Shown: positions 9,962 through 18,396, counted from the first letter of the stretch. The stretch: 35,848 nucleotides of DNA from Candidatus Magasanikbacteria bacterium RIFOXYC2_FULL_42_28 (GCA_001784435.1 MFQZ01000002.1:76502-112349); one strand, 5' to 3'. Numbers and translations: made by a program. The notes: generated by a model not told the origin, from the sequence alone.

Positions 9962-11305
9962 ATGGAATACCCCGGCAGTTGGTTTACAAAAATTTATCGA
10001 CGGACATTTTTTGCCTTATTTTTGGTGTTATTTTTTGTGCTATCCCCGCTTATTATAATGTATGCCTTGGGTTATCGCTATGACGTCCAAAATGGACTCT
10101 TGCGCGAAACCTCGGCAATTAGCGTGGACATTGAGCCGGAAAACACCACGACTTACTTGAACGAACTGGAAGTAGACAATGTGATGCCGGTACGTTTAAA
10201 AAATATCACTCCGGGCAAATACCATTTACGTTTGTCAGCATCCGGATATTATAATTTTGACAAAGAAATTAACGCGCGCAGTAAACAAACGGTTTATATC
10301 AAAGAAATTTCTTTGCTCCAAAAAAATGAACCGACCAAAATTTCCTCCGAACAAGTGCTGGTAATGTCAATCTCTCCCAACGGCGCCTATTTGGTTTACG
10401 CTCGACCCGAAAACGATTCTTACCAAATATCTCTTTTAACAATAGCCGACAATACCGTCCAAAAATTATCCGTGCCAATTTCGGGAACACCACAAATTTC
10501 CTGGTCGGAAAATAGCGCTTATTTTTTAATAAACGCCAAAGAAGCACCGTTTGAATCCCTTTGGGTATTGGCTACAAGCGACCCGCAAGCTCCTTGGCTC
10601 GTCCAACCAAAAAATGGCCCAATTGCCAAAGCCATCTGGCAGAACGGATCAGAACCGGAAATTATTTTAGGAACGGAGACAGAAATTTTGAACGCCAGAC
10701 CAATACAAAAAACTATCACCGTAATCGCGCGGAATAATTTTATTGATTGGTACGCGGAAAATCAAAAAATTTGGACAATTGAAAAACAGACAACGGATAA
10801 TAAAATTTATTTAATTAAAGACGCGCTCGGTTTTTCGGAAAAATTTGCGGAAATTAAAATTGAATCCGGACAAAAAAGCGAAGAACTGAAAATTTTACAA
10901 ACTAAAAATGACGTCGCGCTCCTCCAAAATAAACCCGGGCAAATATTAATTGTTGCTAACGCCAAGCAATCAACTGTTAACGCTGATAATTTTATGGTAT
11001 CGCCCTTTAATAATTGGTGGCTGTTTTGGACGCCATGGGAATTAACCACTTACAGCGCCGGCGAAGAGCCATACTTGCAAACCCGTTCGGGCGAAGGCCT
11101 GCGCGCTGTCTGGCCGTTGGATAATTTCAATACTTTAGGTTTGGTTTGGGGCGGGCGGGTAGAAGCGCTTTTCCCCTACTATTCCGTCGGCCATAATTTA
11201 CTAAATTCCGCTACTGACATAACCGCGGTTGACAGTCAAAATAAAATTTTATATTTTAGCGGAAAAATCAATGACGCCAGTGGCATTTGGAAATTAAAAT
11301 ATTAA
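9962..11305 (+). CDS. PEGA domain-containing membrane-anchored protein
   Basis: N-terminal TM helix then PEGA-like VDIEPENTTTYLNELEVDNVMPVRLKNITPGKYHLRLSASGY; propeller-like remainder. Confidence 0.8.
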   Translation: MEYPGSWFTKIYRRTFFALFLVLFFVLSPLIIMYALGYRYDVQNGLLRETSAISVDIEPENTTTYLNELEVDNVMPVRLKNITPGKYHLRLSASGYYNFDKEINARSKQTVYIKEISLLQKNEPTKISSEQVLVMSISPNGAYLVYARPENDSYQISLLTIADNTVQKLSVPISGTPQISWSENSAYFLINAKEAPFESLWVLATSDPQAPWLVQPKNGPIAKAIWQNGSEPEIILGTETEILNARPIQKTITVIARNNFIDWYAENQKIWTIEKQTTDNKIYLIKDALGFSEKFAEIKIESGQKSEELKILQTKNDVALLQNKPGQILIVANAKQSTVNADNFMVSPFNNWWLFWTPWELTTYSAGEEPYLQTRSGEGLRAVWPLDNFNTLGLVWGGRVEALFPYYSVGHNLLNSATDITAVDSQNKILYFSGKINDASGIWKLKY

Positions 11306-11316
11306 AATACTGCTCA

Positions 11317-11391
11317 CCACATAATCATCATTAAAAAACACGCTCTTGGCCGCTCGGCCATGCTTACGGTTTTTTAGTGATGATTATGTGG
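11317..11391. repeat. Long near-perfect inverted repeat (23-bp arms, one mismatch)
   Basis: CCACATAATCATCATTAAAAAAC (11317-11339) and GTTTTTTAGTGATGATTATGTGG (11369-11391); interior has GGCC-gctc-GGCC hairpin. Confidence 0.9.
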
Positions 11392-11413
11392 CTCGCTTAA
11401 ATAATTATCTATT

Positions 11414-11815
11414 ATGAAATTAATAATTTATACCGACGGTGGCGCGCGCGGTAATCCGGGGCCAGCGGCGGCTGGTGTCGTAATCAAAGATACGACTGGA
11501 AAAATTTTAGCCGCTTATGGCGAATACTTGGGCAAACAAACCAACAATTTCGCCGAGTACTCGGCTTTAATTTCCGGATTAAAAAAAGCCGCCACGCTTG
11601 GCGCGATGGAAGTTGACTGTATTTTAGACAGCGAATTAATTGTTAAACAAATGAAACGCGAATACAAAGTGAAAGAGCCAACTTTGCAAAAATTATTTAT
11701 TCAAGCGTATAACGCGACCACGCTTTTTAAAAAAGTAACTTTCCGTCATGTGCCACGCGCGCAAAATAAGGAGGCGGACAAAATGGTGAACGAGGCGTTG
11801 GATGGAAATATATAA
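11414..11815 (+). CDS. RNase HI family protein
   Basis: 133 aa; MKLIIYTDGGARGNPGPAAAGVVI, NNFAEYSALISGL, DSELIVKQM, HVPRAQNKEADKMVNEAL. Confidence 0.92.
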   Translation: MKLIIYTDGGARGNPGPAAAGVVIKDTTGKILAAYGEYLGKQTNNFAEYSALISGLKKAATLGAMEVDCILDSELIVKQMKREYKVKEPTLQKLFIQAYNATTLFKKVTFRHVPRAQNKEADKMVNEALDGNI

Positions 11816-11817
11816 AC

Positions 11818-11848
11818 TAAAAAACCGGCTCAATCGCCGGTTTTTTGT
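11818..11848. terminator. Bidirectional terminator-like hairpin between convergent genes
   Basis: AAAAACCGGC-tcaatc-GCCGGTTTTTT; overlaps last codons of the GNAT gene. Confidence 0.75.
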
Positions 11849-12609
11849 TGCTTCACGTCTTCTTTATTTTCCATAATCAACACCCAATTTTTGGGATCAT
11901 TATCATCCGCCGCTCCCAAATTCTTAATATCTACCCCAACCCACTTTGGCTTCTGACTTAACCAAAATTTAATTGCTTCAATATTGTCCAACTCAATTTC
12001 ATGCCACTGCGGTTTAGGGCTATCTGTTTTTATTTTTTTACGATCATTGTCGGCATCACTATGATCATCAATATTTCTAGACAATTCAAATAAATTATTT
12101 TTTTGCTCGTCCTGCGCCACCCCATTTAAAATAAAACCGCCATTAAATTTACTAACTAATCCAATTGGATTTTTTGCTTCATTATCAACTGTAATAACCT
12201 GACAACCAAACTGCCGCGCCTTTTCCACACGCGCGTCAATTAAAATTTGTGCCAACCCTTTACCACGCCATTCCGGAGCGACATTAGTGGAATATAAGTG
12301 CGCCTCCGGCGCGTGGCCATCATACCAGGCCGCGACCGCCAAAACGCCACCGGCAACTATCTTCCCACCGCGCCTAATCCCAAAAAAACTAGTACGACCT
12401 TCAGTCATTTTAATCTCGCGTAATGCCTTACGAGCCGAATCTTCAGCAATAATATCGTTCAAGAGCGCGTTGCGGTCATTAAGTTTAAAATTTTTATATT
12501 CTAACAATTTTAACTCCTTTAACTCTTCTAAGCCACTCAATTCTACAGCTATGAATTTTTCTTCTTCTGCTCCACCCTCACGGCTACTAAAAATATCTTG
12601 CTTGGTCAT
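11830..12609 (-). CDS. GNAT family N-acetyltransferase
   Basis: 259 aa; APEAHLYSTNVAPEWRGKGLAQILIDARVEKARQFGCQVITVDNEAKNPIGLVSKFNGGF. Confidence 0.85.
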   Translation of the reverse strand: MTKQDIFSSREGGAEEEKFIAVELSGLEELKELKLLEYKNFKLNDRNALLNDIIAEDSARKALREIKMTEGRTSFFGIRRGGKIVAGGVLAVAAWYDGHAPEAHLYSTNVAPEWRGKGLAQILIDARVEKARQFGCQVITVDNEAKNPIGLVSKFNGGFILNGVAQDEQKNNLFELSRNIDDHSDADNDRKKIKTDSPKPQWHEIELDNIEAIKFWLSQKPKWVGVDIKNLGAADDNDPKNWVLIMENKEDVKQQKTGD

Positions 12610-13640
12610 ATCGCCGCTTTAATTATTACATCTAACATTTTCATAAAATTAATCCCCGCCTTTCCGGCCGCTTCTGGAAATAACGAAGTTGGGGTCATGC
12701 CGGGAATGGTATTTGTTTCCAAAACATACAACTTACCATCATCCCCTACCATAATATCGGTGCGCGACATGCCGGCACAGCCAAGCGCGATGTGGGCTTG
12801 CACTGCTAAGGTTTGAATTTGCTCATTAATATGTTCTTCAAAATTGGCTGGGCAAATATGCGTGGAACCACCTTTGGAATATTTGGATTTATAATCATAA
12901 AATTCTCCGGCATTGGCAATAATTTCGGTCGGTGGCAACGGAAATGGCGAACCGGATTGTTCCAACACCCCGCAAGTGGCTTCCCGGCCTTTGATAAATT
13001 TCTGGACCATAAGCCAAGGAAATTTTTTAATTGTTTTTAAAATTGCTTTGGCTAATTCCGGCTCGGTTTTTACAATACTCACCCCGACCGCCGAACCCTG
13101 ATCAACCGGTTTTAACACGCACGGATAACCAATTTTATTTTTCACTTCCGCCAAAATTTTCGCTTTATCATTTTTCCAACCGGACTTTTTGAAATTAATA
13201 AATTCCGGAAAAGGCAGGCCATTGGCAAAATATATTTGGCTAGAAAATACTTTGTTCATCGCGAGTGCGCTCGCCAAAACACCCGAACCGGTATATTTTA
13301 CTCCTAAACTTTCTAAAATTGATTGGATTTTGCCGTCTTCGCCATAGGTACCGTGCAATGCCAAAAACACAACATCAATTTTATCTTTGCCTAAATCATT
13401 GCTTTTTACCGGTACAAGCGCGGCTATTTTTTTGCCGGTAGATTTATGGCCGGGCGCGTTTAACTGTTTATAATAATTATTATCTAAAAAAAACTTTTTA
13501 TCCTTGGACATTTCCAATGGTATTACATCGTACTTTTTTTTATCCAAATTTTCGCAAATTGCTTTGCCGGTGATAAGAGAAATTGCCCGCTCGGCCGATG
13601 GCCCGCCATAGATTACTCCCACACGAATTTTTTTGCTCAT
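12606..13640 (-). CDS. ddl: D-alanine--D-alanine ligase
   Basis: 344 aa; VGVIYGGPSAERAISLITGKAI, GTYGEDGKIQSILESLGVKYTGSGVLASALAMNK, VLETNTIPGMTPTSLFPEAA. Confidence 0.94.
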   Translation of the reverse strand: MSKKIRVGVIYGGPSAERAISLITGKAICENLDKKKYDVIPLEMSKDKKFFLDNNYYKQLNAPGHKSTGKKIAALVPVKSNDLGKDKIDVVFLALHGTYGEDGKIQSILESLGVKYTGSGVLASALAMNKVFSSQIYFANGLPFPEFINFKKSGWKNDKAKILAEVKNKIGYPCVLKPVDQGSAVGVSIVKTEPELAKAILKTIKKFPWLMVQKFIKGREATCGVLEQSGSPFPLPPTEIIANAGEFYDYKSKYSKGGSTHICPANFEEHINEQIQTLAVQAHIALGCAGMSRTDIMVGDDGKLYVLETNTIPGMTPTSLFPEAAGKAGINFMKMLDVIIKAAI

Positions 13641-13684
13641 ATTTCTGAAATCTAAAATATAAATCTAATTGACATTTGAAACGA

Positions 13685-13744
13685 AATATATATTTAAATA
13701 TATATTCCCGTATATACTTGAATATATACGCGCGTGTAATACGC
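13685..13744. repeat. Cluster of AT-rich palindromes / 24-nt imperfect tandem duplication
   Basis: Perfect 22-bp palindrome AATATATATTTAAATATATATT (13685-13706), CGTATATA-cttgaa-TATATACG (13709-13730), GCGT-gtaat-ACGC (13732-13744). Confidence 0.85.
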
Positions 13745-13750
13745 AAAATA

Positions 13751-14980
13751 TTACTGTATCAAATACCCGAGCGGATCCACCGGAATCCCATTTTTACGTA
13801 CTTCAAAATGCAAATGCGGGCCGGTAACAAACGGCCCGGCACCGGCTGTGCCCGGGGTGCCTCCGGAATAACCAATAATATCGCCCCGCTCCACAAATTG
13901 ATCAGCGCTAACGGCGATACTGCTCATATGTCCGTAAACCGTGGAAATATCCGTGGTGTGGATAAGTAAAACATAACTATAACACGACGCAAGCGTGCAC
14001 CGTCTGGCCATACCGACATAGCCCGGGGCCGTTGCTTTAATCGGTGTGCCTTGGCTGGCGCGAATATCAACGGCGTTATGTTCGAACACGCGTCGATACG
14101 GATATTCCGGGTCGTGAAAATAGGCGGTGATATAACGGCTGGGCACCGGCCAAGATAATAATAATTCTCCGCCCGAACTTTGAATTTTGTCCTGCGCTTC
14201 TAATTTTTTTCGCACTTTGTCCTCAAAGGTTCGCACTTCGCTTTCTACCAATTGATACTGTTGGCGTAAACTAACAAGCAAAGTTTGATATCTGGCCTCG
14301 GACGCTTTGGTCTGACCAAGTAAAGTAATTTTTAAACCCACGCGCTCGTTCAAATCTTTACGCTGATCTTCCAAATCAATTTTTAAATTTTCATAATTTT
14401 GACGTTTCGCGTCCACCTGAACTTTTTGATTTGTTAAATCCTCTTTGGCTAAACGCACATTTTTCACCGACCGTCCCAAATCAACATAAACATTTTCCAA
14501 ATATTTGGCCTGATTATAAAAATCCGCGAAGCTGTCGTTCGTCAGCATTATTTCCAAAAAATTCTTCTGATCGTTAGCGAGTAGCCCTTGAATAATTTGA
14601 GTAATAACCACCTTCTGTCGTTTTATCACCGCTTCTTTATCGGCAATAGACAAATCCAACGCCGTGATGGACAATTCCGCTTCTTTAATTTTTTCTTTGG
14701 TCAAATCAATGCTCGTTTCCACCTGAGCGACCTGCGCCTCAATGATACTGACTTGATTTTTTAAAGACACCGCCTCCAACTGTTTTTGATTGATATTGCT
14801 TTTATATTTCGCGATGGTTTCTTCCAATTGTTTAATGGTGTCTTTGCGTTTGGTAATTTCCGTATTTAAAGCATTGATTTCATCTTGATTGCCACCGGCT
14901 TCTTGCGCCCGCGCCAAAATAGGCGTAAGCAAAATTAAACCGGTAAAAAAAATAATTAAAAGTGAAAAATATTTTTTCAT
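13751..14980 (-). CDS. Murein hydrolase activator EnvC-like / M23 family peptidase with coiled coil
   Basis: 409 aa; signal peptide, long coiled coil, M23-like ITAYFHDPEYPYRRVFEHNAVDIRASQGTPIKATAPGYV...VYGHMSSIAVSADQFVERGDIIGYSGGTPGTAGAGPFVTGPHLHFEVRKNG. Confidence 0.92.
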   Translation of the reverse strand: MKKYFSLLIIFFTGLILLTPILARAQEAGGNQDEINALNTEITKRKDTIKQLEETIAKYKSNINQKQLEAVSLKNQVSIIEAQVAQVETSIDLTKEKIKEAELSITALDLSIADKEAVIKRQKVVITQIIQGLLANDQKNFLEIMLTNDSFADFYNQAKYLENVYVDLGRSVKNVRLAKEDLTNQKVQVDAKRQNYENLKIDLEDQRKDLNERVGLKITLLGQTKASEARYQTLLVSLRQQYQLVESEVRTFEDKVRKKLEAQDKIQSSGGELLLSWPVPSRYITAYFHDPEYPYRRVFEHNAVDIRASQGTPIKATAPGYVGMARRCTLASCYSYVLLIHTTDISTVYGHMSSIAVSADQFVERGDIIGYSGGTPGTAGAGPFVTGPHLHFEVRKNGIPVDPLGYLIQ

Positions 14981-14992
14981 TTCTCTATTATA

Positions 14993-16456
14993 TCACACTT
15001 TCGCTAATGCCACCTGTATTCGCCTCAAAACTTCATCTTTATCAAGCACCACCGCGATTTCAAACGGCCCGGGCGATTTGTCTTGGCCAGACAAAGCCAC
15101 ACGCAAAGGCCACAAGACCGCGCCATTGGTGTAACCATTATCTTTTATCCACTGTATTACCTGCTTTTCTAAATCATTTTTATCTTTCAAATCAATTTTC
15201 TCTAACCAAACTAACAATTCTCCTAAAACTTTTTTTGCTTCCTCGGTCGTGCTTTTTTTAAATACCAACATCTCCGCCGGATAATCTGGCAATTCAAAAA
15301 TAAAATTAACCGCCCCCGGCAATTCCGCTAAAGTCGTCACTCGCTCTTTCTCCAATCCAATCACATTCGCGAAATCTTCAATCTTCAATCTTAAATCTTT
15401 AATCTTGTTGCCAAAAAACGGCAAAGCCAATTCAGCAACCTGCTCATTAGAAAGTTGCCGTAAATAATACTTATTATACCAATCCAATTTTTCCAAATTA
15501 AATACCGCGCCGGATTTATTAACTTTTTCTAAAGAAAATTCTTTGGCTAATTCCGCCAGTGAAAAAATCTCACGGTCATCGCCCGGATTCCATCCTAAAA
15601 ATGCCACGAAATTTATTAACGCTTCCGGTAGATATCCTTTTTTAACATAATCCCCGACCGCCACATCGCCCTGACGCTTACTTAATTTGGATTTATTGGC
15701 ATTAAGTAATAACGGCAAATGCGCGAACATCGGTTTTTCCCAACCAAAGCATTCATACAAATAAATATGTTTAGGCGTGCTGGGAAGCCATTCATCGCCA
15801 CGAATAACATGCGTTATGGCCATCAGATGGTCGTCAACCACTACCGCCAAGTGATAAGTGGGAAAGCCGTCGGTTTTAAGCAAAACTTGGTCATCCACCA
15901 ATTCGTTTTTAAAACTAACCTTGCCTTTGATTAAATCATTAAACTCCGTCATGCCGGTTTTGGGCATTTTTAAACGCACGGTGTACGGCGCGCCCGCGGT
16001 CAAATTCTTTTTTATTTCGGCCACATCCATTTCTCGACAATGACCATCATACCCCATCGGCCTATTAGCCGCGCTTTGTTTGGCCCGACATTCTTCCAAG
16101 CGCTCGGCCGTACAAAAACAATAATAAGCAAAACCCTTTTCCAACAAAATATTCGCGTGCTGTTCGTAAATTTTTAATCGTTTGGATTGTAAATATGGTC
16201 CATACTCGCCTTTTTCTATCACATCATTATTTTCAAATTCAACCACACCCTCGTCCGGTGCTATGTCCGCCCAATTTAAAGATTCTAAAATTGCCGGAAT
16301 TGCGCCTTCCACCGAACGCTTTTGGTCGGTGTCTTCCACGCGTAAAATAAACTTGCCGTTATTTTGTTTGGCGACTAAATAAGCATACAATGCCGTGCGC
16401 AAACCGCCGACATGTAAAAATCCGGTTGGTGAGGGGGCGAAGCGAGTACGAATCAT
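14993..16456 (-). CDS. gltX: Glutamate--tRNA ligase
   Basis: 487 aa; MIRTRFAPSPTGFLHVGGLRTALYAYL, KLSKRQGDVAVGDYVKKGYLPEALINFVAFLGWNPG. Confidence 0.95.
   Translation of the reverse strand: MIRTRFAPSPTGFLHVGGLRTALYAYLVAKQNNGKFILRVEDTDQKRSVEGAIPAILESLNWADIAPDEGVVEFENNDVIEKGEYGPYLQSKRLKIYEQHANILLEKGFAYYCFCTAERLEECRAKQSAANRPMGYDGHCREMDVAEIKKNLTAGAPYTVRLKMPKTGMTEFNDLIKGKVSFKNELVDDQVLLKTDGFPTYHLAVVVDDHLMAITHVIRGDEWLPSTPKHIYLYECFGWEKPMFAHLPLLLNANKSKLSKRQGDVAVGDYVKKGYLPEALINFVAFLGWNPGDDREIFSLAELAKEFSLEKVNKSGAVFNLEKLDWYNKYYLRQLSNEQVAELALPFFGNKIKDLRLKIEDFANVIGLEKERVTTLAELPGAVNFIFELPDYPAEMLVFKKSTTEEAKKVLGELLVWLEKIDLKDKNDLEKQVIQWIKDNGYTNGAVLWPLRVALSGQDKSPGPFEIAVVLDKDEVLRRIQVALAKV
15373..15407. repeat. 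Heptanucleotide tandem repeat (AATCTTN)x5 inside gltX
   Basis: AATCTTC AATCTTC AATCTTA AATCTTT AATCTTG; encodes ...NKIKDLRLKIEDF... Confidence 0.93.
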
Positions 16457-16460
16457 AAAT

Positions 16461-17027
16461 TTATGGTTTTTTAAATTCTAATTTTATTGGAACATTCCTT
16501 TTTCTGGACTGATACGCCTCGACGACAGTATTTTCACCAACCAATTTTAAACCGCTAAAATGCTCAACTACACGGACAAAATTTTTCGGCAACCAATCGG
16601 GTGTATATGTTTCCGCTATTGTTAATTTACCACCATTTTTTAAAACGCGATAAATTTCTCGCAAAATTTCTTCCATTTGTTCCGTGGCAATAGTGAAAAC
16701 ATTCCTAGCAACAACCTCGTCAATCGAGCTGTCGGCAAATGGCATTTTTTTAGCATCAAACGCGGCTAAATGAATTTTTTCGGCACGCTTATCTTTACGC
16801 GCCAATTTTTCCAAATTTTCAGTGGCAAGCAAAGACAAAGTATCAGCGTGTCTATCACCGGCTATATATAAATCAAACGGCGCTGACGGCCATTCGCCTT
16901 TAACCGGAGCCGGCACGGCGCCAGCACCAATTTCTAACACAATCCTTTTCTGTTTTTCTGATTCCAACTTTTCTGCCGGCTGGCTCGGCTCTCGTGGTGC
17001 TAAATCAATCCGTCTTCTCTCTGGCAT
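16461..17027 (-). CDS. Class I SAM-dependent methyltransferase
   Basis: MPERRRIDLAPREPSQPAEK...; IVLEIGAGAVPAP, DAKKMPFADSSIDEVVARNVF, EEILREIYRVLKNGGKLTIAETY; start chosen at internal Met (ORF opens at 17069). Confidence 0.85.
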   Translation of the reverse strand: MPERRRIDLAPREPSQPAEKLESEKQKRIVLEIGAGAVPAPVKGEWPSAPFDLYIAGDRHADTLSLLATENLEKLARKDKRAEKIHLAAFDAKKMPFADSSIDEVVARNVFTIATEQMEEILREIYRVLKNGGKLTIAETYTPDWLPKNFVRVVEHFSGLKLVGENTVVEAYQSRKRNVPIKLEFKKP

Positions 17028-17802
17028 AAAAATACAAAAACTTAACCGTGGCATTAAAAATGCGACCAAAACGCTTGGGTTCGCACGCCAATCGATATAC
17101 CCATTCTAACCCAATTTGACGAAAAAATAAAGGGGCGCGAGAAACATGGCCGGAAATGTAGTCCAAACTCCCGCCGACGCCCATAGCAATTTTTACCGAC
17201 GGTAATTTTGGCAAAAATTCGTTTATCCATTTTTCTTGTTTTACTTGGCCAAAGGCGACGAAGAGAATGTCGGGTTTAGCTACATCAATCTCATCAATTA
17301 CCATCTGATTTTCTAAAATATTCAACGAAGATTGAAGATTGAAGATCGAAGATTGTGAGACGTGATTTAATCTTAAATCTTTATTCTTCATTCTTAAATC
17401 AATTTTCGGCCCAACATTTGATCCAACTATTTTTAAACTCGGAAATTTTGTTTGCAAATTTATTTCTGCCAAATTCAAAACCGCGCGATCGCCCGTCCCC
17501 AACAAAAACACACTCTTCCCCAACACCTCGGCCAACCCACACAACTCCAAAACAAAATCTACGCCGGTCAAACGCTTAATTTTAAAACCACTTACTAATT
17601 GTATGCCAAACCCATCACACAAATTCAAATCCCCACTATTCAAAATATTTTTAAATTCCACGTCTTTTTGCGCGAACACGAGCATTTCGGGATTGGGAGT
17701 AAAAATTTTCTTTGGTAAATTACCAAATAAAAAACTCTCGGCCAGTTGTCTGGCTTCGGTTTTGGTGACGCTGTCAATTTTTACGCCTAAAATTTTTGGC
17801 AT
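17005..17802 (-). CDS. WecG/TagA/CpsF family glycosyltransferase
   Basis: 265 aa; FTPNPEMLVFAQKDVEFKNILNSGDLNLCDGFGIQL, PDILFVAFGQVKQEKWINEFLPKLPSVKIAMGVGGSLDYISGHVSRAPLFFRQIGLEWVYRLACEPKR. Confidence 0.93.
   Translation of the reverse strand: MPKILGVKIDSVTKTEARQLAESFLFGNLPKKIFTPNPEMLVFAQKDVEFKNILNSGDLNLCDGFGIQLVSGFKIKRLTGVDFVLELCGLAEVLGKSVFLLGTGDRAVLNLAEINLQTKFPSLKIVGSNVGPKIDLRMKNKDLRLNHVSQSSIFNLQSSLNILENQMVIDEIDVAKPDILFVAFGQVKQEKWINEFLPKLPSVKIAMGVGGSLDYISGHVSRAPLFFRQIGLEWVYRLACEPKRFGRIFNATVKFLYFYAREKTD
17327..17400. repeat. Palindromic heptanucleotide element inside the wecG-like CDS
   Basis: GAAGATT GAAGATT GAAGATC GAAGATT (17327-17354), short spacer, AATCTTA AATCTTT ATTCTTC ATTCTTA AATC (17369-17400): head-to-head arrays of the same 7-mer. 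Confidence 0.92.
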
Positions 17803-17811
17803 AATTTTTCA

Positions 17812-17916
17812 TTGTCATCCCGAGCGTAGCCGAGGGATCCCTTAAAGTAATCATTTTACTAATGCCAGCGTTAAGGGATTCCTCCGCTCCTTGCGACAGT
17901 CGGTCGGAATGACAAA
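17812..17916. repeat. Large imperfect inverted repeat of the TGTCATYCCGAGC...GAGGRATC family
   Basis: TTGTCATCCCGAGCG...GAGGGATCCCTTAA ... TTAAGGGATTCCTCCGCTC...CGGTCGGAATGACAAA. Confidence 0.85.
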
Positions 17917-17917
17917 G

Positions 17918-18340
17918 TTATTTTAAACTAATAATAATCGCCCCGCCAACCATCAGTAACGCCCCCAACGCCACTCGCCAACTCAACGCCTCACCCAAAA
18001 ACACGGCCGCGAGCAAAACAACAAACACCAAACTTAAGCGATCAATCACAACCACGCGCGTTGCCAAACCAACTTTCAGCGCCATAAAATAAAACAACCA
18101 CGACAGCGCTCCGGAAATACCTGCCAAAAAAATAAACCACCATTCGCGAGCAGACAAAGAATGAAAGTTTGTGCTATTGAATTTTCCCAAAAACAAACTC
18201 GTCAAAACCAAAAATCCGGCCATAATAAGCGAGCGCACAGTCGTGGCAAAAGTGGAATCAATATTTTTCAAACCCATTTTCGCGAAGATCGCGACGCCGG
18301 CGGCGGTGATGGCGGATAAGAAGGCGAGGATTAGCCACAT
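17918..18340 (-). CDS. EamA/DMT-family transporter, single-repeat (4-TM) size
   Basis: 140 aa; MWLILAFLSAITAAGVAIFAKMGLKNIDSTFATTVRSLIMA...RVALGALLMVGGAIIISLK. Confidence 0.85.
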   Translation of the reverse strand: MWLILAFLSAITAAGVAIFAKMGLKNIDSTFATTVRSLIMAGFLVLTSLFLGKFNSTNFHSLSAREWWFIFLAGISGALSWLFYFMALKVGLATRVVVIDRLSLVFVVLLAAVFLGEALSWRVALGALLMVGGAIIISLK

Positions 18341-18343
18341 ATT

Positions 18344-18364
18344 GAAGATTAAAGATTGAAGATC
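18344..18364. repeat. Heptanucleotide repeat GAAGATT AAAGATT GAAGATC in the EamA 5' region
   Basis: Same 7-mer family as in gltX and wecG-like; 3 copies 3 nt from the EamA start codon. Confidence 0.85.
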
Positions 18365-18375
18365 CGCAAGTATTT

Positions 18376-18393
18376 ATGGTATAATTATACCAT
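18376..18393. promoter_or_regulatory. Perfect 18-bp palindrome with -10-like hexamers on both strands
   Basis: ATGGTATAATTATACCAT; a minus-strand TATAAT with TTGTAA 18 nt upstream could drive EamA. Confidence 0.55.
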
Positions 18394-18396
18394 GAT

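Noticed and set aside
11341-11368. Functional tRNA-Ser/Leu gene at the D-arm-like motif
   Set aside because: No acceptor stem, anticodon arm or T-loop in the flanking sequence; retained only as a resemblance.
13676-13969. 97-aa plus-strand ORF (MKRNIYLNIYSRIYLNIYARV...)
   Set aside because: N-terminal part is translation of the AT-rich palindrome; the rest is antisense to the M23 peptidase gene.
14889-15261. 81- and 99-aa plus-strand ORFs near the M23/gltX junction
   Set aside because: Antisense to two confident genes, no recognisable domain.
15373-18364. CRISPR interpretation of the heptamer arrays
   Set aside because: Units are 7 nt with no spacers and no cas genes nearby.
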